Positions 58,201-64,000 of a stretch of DNA of 64,000 nucleotides are shown here, in pieces (positions within the stretch are counted from its first letter, which is position 1; every line of letters begins with the position of its first letter). The notes beneath the pieces are model-generated. The model was not told where the DNA came from and made no database searches. It was given only the letters and a program-made list of their open reading frames with translations. The DNA lies in assembly GCF_014837065.1 (NCBI RefSeq), contig NZ_JACSPP010000007.1, positions 30,974 to 94,973 on the forward strand, read 5' to 3'. The stretch comes from Phocaeicola intestinalis. Lineage in GTDB: Bacteria; Bacteroidota; Bacteroidia; Bacteroidales; Bacteroidaceae. The position numbers and the translations under genes are program-made.

Positions 58201-60918
58201 TCTTTGGACGTGTTACGTAAGCACGACTGGCGTTTCGGGCTTTCGTTCCCACGCCGGGCGATGTACGTGCGTGCCGATTTCGCTTCGGCATTCCAGCGGC
58301 TACGGATGTACGGTGATTTCCCGATAACCTATCCCGGCGAGGGCTTCGACTTGCTTTATGGAGACTATAGCAGGCTATATACTACGTGGTTGGGAGGTTT
58401 CCGGAGAGGATTTACATTCTTGAGTCGTGCCAATGCGGTTCAGGAAGAAATGATGGAAGTAATGCCATTGAGTGCATTGGAAGGAGCGGATATAGCTGAT
58501 TTGCGTGAAGTAAGATATGATGCTACGGCTGCACCGGCTCCCGCTTTCCAAATGAAGAAAGGGGATGTAGGTGGAGGTGAAATACAAATCAGCATCGCCG
58601 ATGTGAAGAGTGGAAGCAGTGCGGGCGCGGAACAAGTGCCGATGCCTGCCTTGCGCGAGAATTTTGCCGAGACGGCTTTCTTCTATCCCAACTTGCGCAC
58701 CGATTCGTTGGGCAATGTGAGCGTCTCCTTTACCGTGCCCGATGCCCTGACCCAATGGCGTTTCTTGGGCTTTGCCCATACGCGGGCTATGGATTATGGT
58801 TTGTTGGTTGATACGGTCCAGACCTCGAAACCCTTTATGGTGCAGCCCAACTTGCCGCGCTTTATCCGGAGGGGAGACCGTGCGGTGATAGCGGCTTCGC
58901 TAGTCAACTTATCAATGGAAACCGTATCCGGAATCGCCCGCATTGAATGGTCGGATCCGGTTACAGGAAAGGTCGTGGCACACGATAAGCAATCGTTCTC
59001 GGTAAGTGAAGGCGAGACGGGAACGGTGCATTTCACTTTCGAAGTGCCCGAAACCTATGATGTGCTGGTCTGCAAAATCGTAGCGGAAGCCGGTGAATAT
59101 AGCGACGGGGAACAACATTACGTACCGGTGCTGACTGATAAGCAATGGATGACCGAGACCGTACCTGTACAACTGGACGGAACCGAAACAAAATCGGTAG
59201 CTGCCGAGGAATTGTTCAACAAGCAGAGCAAGACCGCTACAGAGAAACGCCTGACGGTAGAGATGACCGCCAATCCGGACTGGTATGCCGTACAGGCACT
59301 TCCGGTGATGGGAAATCCTTCGGAAGAAGACGCCTTGTCGTGGGCTTCGGCATATTATGCCAATGCATTGGCTGCGCACATCGTCCGTTCGAATCCGCGC
59401 ATCGAAGAAGTGTTCCGTACGTGGAAAGCTGAAGGAGCAGGGAAGGAAACCTTGCTCAGCAACCTGGAACGCAACCAGGACCTGAAGAACCTTTTGCTTG
59501 CCGAGACACCGTGGGTTGCCGAGGCGACCGATGAAGCGGAACAGAAACGCCGTATTGCCTTGCTTTTCGACCTGAATACGATGTCGAACCGCCAGCAGAC
59601 AGCTATCGGTAAACTGGAAGCCTTGCAACTGCCTGACGGTTCGTGGAGCTGGTACAAGGGAATGACAGGAAGCCGTTATATTACCACCCAAATCGTCGAG
59701 ATGCTGGCACGCCTGCAAGCCATGCAGATGAAGCTGGACCAAGGCGTGGGCAACATGTATGTGCGTGCTGTCGACTACTTGAAAAAAGAAGCGCAACAGG
59801 AATACGAACAGATGAAACGCCGGGAAGCGGAGAATGAGCTGACCGTATGGCCTGACGGGCAGATTGTACATTATCTGTATATATGTGCTATTGACAAGCT
59901 GGCGGCAAATCATGCCGACGGACAGGTGAATGATTATTTCATTGCGAAACTGGAAAACCGTTCGGCAGACTATTCCATCTGTGAGAAAGCAATGATTGCC
60001 CTGGTGATGCAGGGGGCAGGCAAGTCTGGTCAGGCATCCGAATTGGTACAGTCCATAAAGGAATATCTGGTAGGCACCGAAGAAATGGGCCTGTATTTCG
60101 ATACGCCGAAAGCTGCCTATTCGTGGCGAAGCTATAAGATTCCGGCTCAGGTGGCGGCTATGGAAGCCATCTACCGCATTGCGCCGGACACCAGTATGCT
60201 GAACGGCATGAAGCAATGGCTCTTGAAGCAGAAGCAGGTGCAGGTGTGGGAAAGCTCCGTATCGACCGCCGATGCCGTATATGCTTTCTTGTGTATGGGA
60301 AGCGATACGCTGGGCGAAGGCGGAAGCATGGAAGCTACGGTAGGCAAGACTACCTGGCAGACTCCGCAGGATGCCTTGGGCTATGCCCGGAAGACCTTTA
60401 CCGGAACCGATGCCGAGGCAGATGACATCCGTATCAGCCGTACCGGTGAAGGACTGGGATGGGGAGCCGTTTACGCCCAATACCTGGAGGATATGGACAA
60501 GGTATTGCCTTCGAAAGGAACCGGTCTGCAAATCGAGCGTACGTTCTATCGGGACGGAAAAGCCCTTTCACGCAATGCCGAGCTGCACGTAGGCGATAAG
60601 GTGACGGTGCGTCTGACTGTTTCGGCAGACCGCGATATGGACTTCGTACAGGTGAAAGACGAACGTGCCGCCTGTATGGAGCCCGAGCAGCAGCTTTCCG
60701 GATATAGCTGGAGCGGAGGTATCGGTTATTACCGGGTAAGTCGCGATGCTTCTACTTCGTTCTTTATCGACCGGATGCAGAAGGGAACCTACCAGTTGGA
60801 ATATACCGTCTATATCGACCGTGCCGGAACGTATCAGGCAGGAAGTGCTACGGTGCAGTCGGCATACGCTCCCGAGTATAGCGGCTATACCGCAGGCGAG
60901 ACCTTGACGGTGAAGTAA
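55237..60918 (+). CDS. Alpha-2-macroglobulin-like secreted giant protein
   Basis: A 1893-residue protein of the bacterial alpha-2-macroglobulin group, thought to trap proteases in the envelope. Signal peptide METNRLLQVLMVIFIGMLPFPVLAQ. After a helical N-terminal region come macroglobulin (MG) beta domains (LYRPGQTVHVSGVVYE, VDEYKRPTFEVRFDP), the bait-like stretch, the conserved TAFFYPNLRTDSLGNVSVSFTVPDALTQWRFLGFAHTR segment, and the alpha-helical TED region (LQLPDGSWSWYKGMTGSRYITTQIVEML). The CxEQ thioester motif is absent. The frame is open 54 bp upstream; I start at the signal peptide. Confidence 0.9.
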   Translation: METNRLLQVLMVIFIGMLPFPVLAQSYDQLWKEVEMYQKKDLPKSVIATAGKIYAKAKEERNLPQLMKAHLVRASQQVSLTPDSAEVEYAALRQWAEEEKDTVGRAVLHSIVGSWMMANEPDSMEAAIAYFRASVAPKEVLGRTSAKEFRPMTESGKQSERYFGDNMLDLLTRTAIQQMSTLYSPAHLPKAKACMELYDGLIDYYKQAQNREAALFTEVAKLWFQKRRMDNFKPYRLTDDELIASLHGLIDTYAGQPACADAYVKLVVAYRDANRLKEAVETAREGLAKYSKGEWAKDLQGQIDYITRPMLNVDIPFLYPNYETDANVTYANIEGVTLELYRLNLAPTAAQLQFREETDRDALLKQYGTKVSTRFYALRATEDYQRRDTVLRYTLPGEGIYMLKQIPKGVEKGIASAVMFVSPYQAIELPVQGRQREFIAVDRLTGRPVPGAEIVTYQLNIYDAKADYALWNVHRTDAQGRTAFEVPKRTSAYYNVRTPGHDFMAITRLSAIDSVVGAASVGWKKQADLFTDRSLYRPGQTVHVSGVVYEQDGDSIRAASYAKDKLRLYRGSQNVGEADVWTDEFGVFSHEFALPDNLLPGQYYLSGYDRSVVIQVDEYKRPTFEVRFDPYKEAYTMGDSVRVSAEAKTYAGAPVRNARVKYRVVRTEMSWFRWQGATEELLSGETQTDADGKFYICARLTEPDYEAEHTYYIYKVSADVTDGAGETRQGELALPAGEQTLGLQLKGLNANVMREKQERIQVQAMNLNGQSVQVEVAYKVYALDKEGKKGALRYEGKAESMQSFVPSGVWALPSGRYRMEVSAQDEKGRPCTAEQDFVLFSKTDRTSPVEETAWFYQDGDSFGSQEPPTFYIGTNEEGVCLFIDVYDGQRRIESRQVTLDKELKAFGFPYREAYGDAVTVAFTFMRKGNLYTNQSLLTRPVPDKRLMMKWETFRDRLQPGGQETWTLHIVRPSGMPAEANLMATLYDASLDVLRKHDWRFGLSFPRRAMYVRADFASAFQRLRMYGDFPITYPGEGFDLLYGDYSRLYTTWLGGFRRGFTFLSRANAVQEEMMEVMPLSALEGADIADLREVRYDATAAPAPAFQMKKGDVGGGEIQISIADVKSGSSAGAEQVPMPALRENFAETAFFYPNLRTDSLGNVSVSFTVPDALTQWRFLGFAHTRAMDYGLLVDTVQTSKPFMVQPNLPRFIRRGDRAVIAASLVNLSMETVSGIARIEWSDPVTGKVVAHDKQSFSVSEGETGTVHFTFEVPETYDVLVCKIVAEAGEYSDGEQHYVPVLTDKQWMTETVPVQLDGTETKSVAAEELFNKQSKTATEKRLTVEMTANPDWYAVQALPVMGNPSEEDALSWASAYYANALAAHIVRSNPRIEEVFRTWKAEGAGKETLLSNLERNQDLKNLLLAETPWVAEATDEAEQKRRIALLFDLNTMSNRQQTAIGKLEALQLPDGSWSWYKGMTGSRYITTQIVEMLARLQAMQMKLDQGVGNMYVRAVDYLKKEAQQEYEQMKRREAENELTVWPDGQIVHYLYICAIDKLAANHADGQVNDYFIAKLENRSADYSICEKAMIALVMQGAGKSGQASELVQSIKEYLVGTEEMGLYFDTPKAAYSWRSYKIPAQVAAMEAIYRIAPDTSMLNGMKQWLLKQKQVQVWESSVSTADAVYAFLCMGSDTLGEGGSMEATVGKTTWQTPQDALGYARKTFTGTDAEADDIRISRTGEGLGWGAVYAQYLEDMDKVLPSKGTGLQIERTFYRDGKALSRNAELHVGDKVTVRLTVSADRDMDFVQVKDERAACMEPEQQLSGYSWSGGIGYYRVSRDASTSFFIDRMQKGTYQLEYTVYIDRAGTYQAGSATVQSAYAPEYSGYTAGETLTVK

Positions 60919-60937
60919 AAGGATGAGATAAAGGAAA

Positions 60938-61212
60938 CGCAGAACAACGCGGATTTTCGCAGATTGATAAATTCAGAAGCTGTTTTGAATTTATCGTGCG
61001 ATGATTTGGGATGAGTTTTTGAGGCATTTCCGCTTCTGTGATGAGGAAGATAGCGGGCTATCTGACGAAGAACAGGAGCGGAAAGGACCAAAAAATCGCC
61101 CAAAGCACACACGAAAACGAATACATCAAGCCAAGAAAAACTTTATGGAGAAATTCAAAACAGCTTCTCAAAACAGTTTCTATAATTTGCGTGAATCCGC
61201 GTTAATCTGCGT
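60938..61212. repeat. GAAACGCAG/GCGGATT palindromic repeat split by a MITE
   Basis: GAAACGCAGAACAACGCGGATTTTCGCAGATT on the left (in steps) and GTGAATCCGCGTTAATCTGCGTTTC on the right are inverted halves of a family C-like repeat. The 192-bp element sits between them. Confidence 0.7.
60976..61167. mobile_element. 192-bp MITE-like element, copy 3
   Basis: Same ends and length; flanked by TCA (60973-60975 and 61168-61170). About five base differences from copy 2. Confidence 0.88.
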
Positions 61213-61238
61213 TTCAAATTTATTTCGATGCTTGGTTT

Positions 61239-61270
61239 TTTGTCTGTCTTTGATTTTCTCTTTATCTTTG
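61239..61270 (+). promoter_or_regulatory. Promoter of the DUF1573 gene
   Basis: TTTG 61239-61242, 20 bp, TATCTTTG 61263-61270, 19 bp before the ATG. Confidence 0.75.
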
Positions 61271-61288
61271 TTCTCTCGAAATTAGTAC

Positions 61289-62374
61289 ATGCAAAAGATG
61301 AAGAAACGGATTCTATTTTTATTCAGCATAATGCTTGGTGTGGCGCTTACGGCATACGCCCAGCCGAAAATTACATTCGACCGCGAGAAGCAAGACTTGG
61401 GGTACATCCTTTGGCGCAATCCCACTACAGTTACTTACCAGTTTACCAATACCGGTGACAAACCGTTGGTCATTTCGAATGTAACCGCTTCGTGCGGATG
61501 TGTTGAGGTGGATTGGACCAAACATCCCATACCTGCAGGCGGTAAGGGAACCGTTAGCGCAGTGTTCGATGCCGAAGCCATCGGACATTTCTATAAGGAA
61601 GTAGGCGTATATTGCAATGCCAGTGCTGTTCCCGTTTATTTGGAGTTCAACGGAGAGGTGACAGCCGATGCCAAGAACTATTCGTTTACGCATCCTTACG
61701 GATTCGGTTCGGTGCACCTGAATCAAGAAGAAATCGAGTTTGAGAATGTCAATAAGGGAGAACGTCCGGAGTTTACGATTCTGGTGGCGAATACATCCAG
61801 TAAGACCTATACGCCGGTATTGATGCACTTGCCTCCTTATCTGTCGGCAAAAGCGACACCGGAAGTATTGGGACGTGGCAAGAACGGAAAGATTGTGGTG
61901 ACGCTGGACACCGATAAATTGCCGAAATTGGGCATTACACGCACTTCGGTCTATTTGTCGCGTTTCCCCGGTGACAAGGTTGGTTCAGATAATGAGATAC
62001 CTGTATCAATCGCTTTGCTTCCCGATTTTTCCAAGATGACCGCACAGCAGAAGAACAACCCTCCGCAACTTTCGCTTTCGGCTACTCAATTGGAGTTTGC
62101 GGGCTTGAAGCCTACGCAAAAGAAATCGCAGCACATTGTCATTACCAATACCGGTAAATCGAATCTGGAGATTCAGGATATGCAGGTAAACAGCATTGCT
62201 CTTGCCGTAAGTCTGAAAAAAACGATCTTGATGCCTGGCGAATCAACAAAGTTGAAGATTACGGTATTGGCGGAGAACTTGTCGCGGGTAAAAGGTACAC
62301 CGCGTGTATTGATGATAACGAACGACCCGGCAAAGCCTTCGGTCACTATCCGGGTGAAGGCGAAATTGCTATGA
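61289..62374 (+). CDS. DUF1573-domain secreted protein
   Basis: A 361-residue exported protein (signal peptide to about residue 24, TAYAQ). Tandem immunoglobulin-like domains: the first matches DUF1573 with ITFDREKQDLGYILWRNPTTVTYQFTNTGDKPLVISNVTASCGCVEVDW, the second and third repeat the pattern (LEFAGLKPTQKKSQHIVITNTGKSNLEIQDMQV). The SCGC pair is the family hallmark. Probably a periplasmic or surface structural protein. A start three codons in (MKKRIL) is equally plausible. Confidence 0.88.
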   Translation: MQKMKKRILFLFSIMLGVALTAYAQPKITFDREKQDLGYILWRNPTTVTYQFTNTGDKPLVISNVTASCGCVEVDWTKHPIPAGGKGTVSAVFDAEAIGHFYKEVGVYCNASAVPVYLEFNGEVTADAKNYSFTHPYGFGSVHLNQEEIEFENVNKGERPEFTILVANTSSKTYTPVLMHLPPYLSAKATPEVLGRGKNGKIVVTLDTDKLPKLGITRTSVYLSRFPGDKVGSDNEIPVSIALLPDFSKMTAQQKNNPPQLSLSATQLEFAGLKPTQKKSQHIVITNTGKSNLEIQDMQVNSIALAVSLKKTILMPGESTKLKITVLAENLSRVKGTPRVLMITNDPAKPSVTIRVKAKLL

Positions 62375-62381
62375 TATAATC

Positions 62382-62515
62382 AGGAGTTAAGGAGTTAGAG
62401 AAGTTAAGGAGTTAAGCCGATACTTTTGCTGACATTTACGACTCTATTGGCTTAACTCCTTTAACTTCTTAACTCCTTTAACTTCTTAACTCCTTTAACT
62501 TCTTAACTTCTTAAA
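62382..62515. repeat. GGAGTTAAG palindromic repeat (family G)
   Basis: AGGAGTTAAGGAGTTAGAGAAG steps, GGAGTTAAGCC, then GGCTTAACTCC and several TTTAACTTCTTAACTCC steps in inverse order. It fills the gap before meaB. Confidence 0.82.
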
Positions 62516-62525
62516 TAAAAAAACT

Positions 62526-63617
62526 ATGGAACACCCCGAAAACAATGAAGCATACAAAGGGTTGACGGTAAACAAGGGCATTGACCAGCCTGCTACGATA
62601 AACCCGTATCTGAAAGCAAGAAAACGTCCGAAACGCCGCCAGTTTACGGCAGGCGAGTATGTAGAAGGTATTCTCAAGGGAGACATTACGGTATTGAGCC
62701 AGGCGGTTACCCTGATAGAGAGTGTCAAGCACGAGCATCAGGCATTGGCGCAGGAAGTGGTAGAGAAATGCCTGCCATTTTCGGGCAACTCCGTACGGAT
62801 AGGTATCAGTGGTGTGCCCGGTGCTGGCAAGAGTACTTCGATAGATGTTTTCGGGTTGCATGTCCTGGAGAAAGGAGGCAAGCTTGCGGTGCTTGCCATC
62901 GACCCCAGCAGCGAGCGTTCGAAAGGAAGTATCTTGGGAGACAAGACCCGTATGGAGAAACTTTCGGTGCATCCCGATTCGTTTATCCGTCCCAGTCCTA
63001 CGGCAGGTTCGTTGGGGGGGGTGGCACGCAAGACGCGCGAGACCATTATCCTTTGCGAAGCCGCAGGCTTCGATAAAATCTTTGTAGAAACTGTCGGAGT
63101 AGGGCAGAGCGAGACAGCAGTGCATTCGATGGTGGATTTCTTCTTGCTTATCCAGCTTGCCGGAACGGGAGATGAACTGCAGGGCATTAAGCGTGGAATC
63201 ATGGAGATGGCAGATGCGATTGTCATCAATAAGGCAGACGGAAACAACATTGAAAAGGCGAAGTTGGCTGCAGCCCATTTCCGCAATGCCTTGCATCTGT
63301 TTCCGGCTCCCGAATCCGGCTGGATACCCAAAGTGCTGACTTATTCCGGTTTCTATGGCATTGGCATCAAGGAAATCTGGGACATGATATACGAATACTT
63401 TGCATTTGTGAAGGCGAACGGATATTTCGAACACCGTCGTAACGAGCAGGCAAAATACTGGATGTACGAATCCATTAACGAGCAGCTGCGCGATAGCTTC
63501 TACAATAATCCCGCCGTATCTTCGCTTTTGGCATACGAAGAAGAGCAGGTGCTTTCGGGCAAGACCTCCTCGTTTTCGGCTGCACGGCGTTTGCTGGATA
63601 CTTATTTTGGGAAGTAA
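62526..63617 (+). CDS. meaB: Methylmalonyl-CoA mutase-associated GTPase MeaB
   Basis: A 363-residue G3E-family GTPase that guards methylmalonyl-CoA mutase and supports its adenosylcobalamin loading. P-loop GISGVPGAGKSTSID near residue 97, base-switch GDKTRMEKLSVHPDSFIRPSPTAGSLGGVARKT, Walker B FDKIFVETVGVGQSE, NKADGNN for guanine recognition, and the C-terminal dimerisation arm (RRNEQAKYWMYESI). The mutase genes are not in the window but are probably elsewhere, since Bacteroidales make propionate through this pathway. Confidence 0.95.
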   Translation: MEHPENNEAYKGLTVNKGIDQPATINPYLKARKRPKRRQFTAGEYVEGILKGDITVLSQAVTLIESVKHEHQALAQEVVEKCLPFSGNSVRIGISGVPGAGKSTSIDVFGLHVLEKGGKLAVLAIDPSSERSKGSILGDKTRMEKLSVHPDSFIRPSPTAGSLGGVARKTRETIILCEAAGFDKIFVETVGVGQSETAVHSMVDFFLLIQLAGTGDELQGIKRGIMEMADAIVINKADGNNIEKAKLAAAHFRNALHLFPAPESGWIPKVLTYSGFYGIGIKEIWDMIYEYFAFVKANGYFEHRRNEQAKYWMYESINEQLRDSFYNNPAVSSLLAYEEEQVLSGKTSSFSAARRLLDTYFGK

Positions 63618-63666
63618 GTGTGATATTATCAGAAACACAGATTTTCGCAGATTAGCGCAGATTCTT

Positions 63667-63747
63667 TTGATTTACTATTTTTCGATTTACGAAGTACGAT
63701 TTAATGCTCAAATAGCAGACAGTAAATTGTCAAATCGTAAATTAAAA
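63667..63747. repeat. Family H repeat, copy 3, inverted
   Basis: GATTTACTATTTTTCGATTTACGAAGTACGATTTAA-type steps followed by AAATTGTCAAATCGTAAATT; framed by CAGATTTTCGCAGATT and CCGCGTTTC pieces. Confidence 0.75.
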
Positions 63748-63832
63748 TAATCCGCGTTTCTGAACTGACACATTATATATACCATGCACGGTATGAATTT
63801 GTGCATTTCCTTGAACATTTCGCACCGTTTCT

Positions 63833-63860
63833 GTAGAGACGATGTGCACATCGTCTCTAC
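63833..63860. repeat. GTAGAGACG palindrome (family E), copy 2
   Basis: GTAGAGACGATGTG / CACATCGTCTCTAC, perfect 28-bp palindrome. It is nested in a wider inverted pair AATTTGTGCATT / AATGCACAAATT. Confidence 0.82.
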
Positions 63861-63929
63861 TACATGGCATATACAGAATGCACAAATTAATGTTGCGAGA
63901 AGTATAAACTAATTCTCAACATCTACTAA

Positions 63930-64000
63930 GAAGCTGTTTTGAATTTCTCCAAAAAGTTTTTCTTGGCTTGATGTATCCGTTTTCGTGTGTGCTTTGGGCG
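63930..64000. mobile_element. MITE-like element, copy 4, cut by the window end
   Basis: The first 71 bases match copy 1 in the same orientation. The flank TAA (63927-63929) fits the TNA target rule. The other end is outside the window. Confidence 0.82.

Noticed and set aside
58912..60531. A 539-codon antisense frame inside the alpha-2-macroglobulin gene
   Set aside because: It is a shadow of the real gene; the translation is rich in His, Arg and Leu without motifs. The same applies to the 483-codon frame at 41371-42822.
61001..61285. A 94-codon frame running through the 192-bp element, also in copies 1 and 2
   Set aside because: The element has terminal inverted repeats and the frame ends in host sequence that differs in each copy. 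It is probably fortuitous, though a relic of a transposase start cannot be excluded.

Overview
The window comes from a member of the Bacteroidales, most like Bacteroides/Phocaeicola. The evidence is direct: many genes are preceded by the Bacteroidota promoter (a TTTG-like -33 box, then TAnnTTTG at -7), ribosome binding sites are weak, and the families are typical (NigD-like and PCMD proteins, GldE, HU proteins with long tails, DUF1573, a large alpha-2-macroglobulin, GH2 enzymes, lipoproteins with xxSC lipoboxes). Most of the window is ordinary chromosome carrying housekeeping genes.

Layout. 1-3.4 kb: end of an unknown gene, two tandem paralogous lipoproteins, a Yip1-like membrane protein and smpB. 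3.5-9.1 kb: metH, then on the minus strand a sugar nucleotidyltransferase, a sugar kinase fused to a RapZ-like C-terminal domain, and a RelE-type toxin-antitoxin pair. 9.2-11.3 kb: two tandem tRNA-Glu genes, a structured non-coding RNA, a lipoprotein and gene remnants. 11.4-19.1 kb: accessory module A. 19.2-32.9 kb: trpB (type 2), hemW, pgk, a FolK-like protein, a MATE exporter, ffh, rng, a 30-residue ribosomal-type protein, HU, mutY, ssb, gldE and a phosphopantetheinyl transferase. 33.0-40.0 kb: accessory module B. 40.5-45 kb: XRE-cupin regulator with an acyl-CoA ligase, AraC regulator, alpha/beta hydrolase. 45.3-64 kb: YtxH/holin-like operon, SPOR lipoprotein, PCMD protein, AsmA, DUF2027-Smr, GH2, alpha-2-macroglobulin, DUF1573 and meaB.

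The most unusual content is the pair of modules A and B. Each has a minus-strand arm (DUF5675 protein, primase-like BT4734/VirE-N plus DUF3987 protein, small unknown genes) and a diverging plus-strand arm (HU-like protein, then a 31-residue peptide of the type called smalltalk). Between the arms each has a perfect AT-rich palindrome flanked by inverted TGACA-type repeats. The repeat sequence differs between modules, and each module repeats its own version at the 3' end of its own primase-like gene. This looks like an origin or recombination locus with its own binding sites. The smalltalk peptide ends in a lipobox with only one residue after the cysteine, so it resembles a free-standing lipoprotein signal peptide.

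The intergenic DNA is full of dispersed palindromic repeats of several families: CTAGT-rich elements, ATGAAGAAT hairpins between convergent genes, GTAGGGGCGTAT palindromes (two of them inserted in frame inside the module B primase-like gene), CACCACAGATTACACAG elements, and a 192-bp element with terminal inverted repeats and 3-bp TNA target duplications. All identifications come from reading the sequence; no database search was run.
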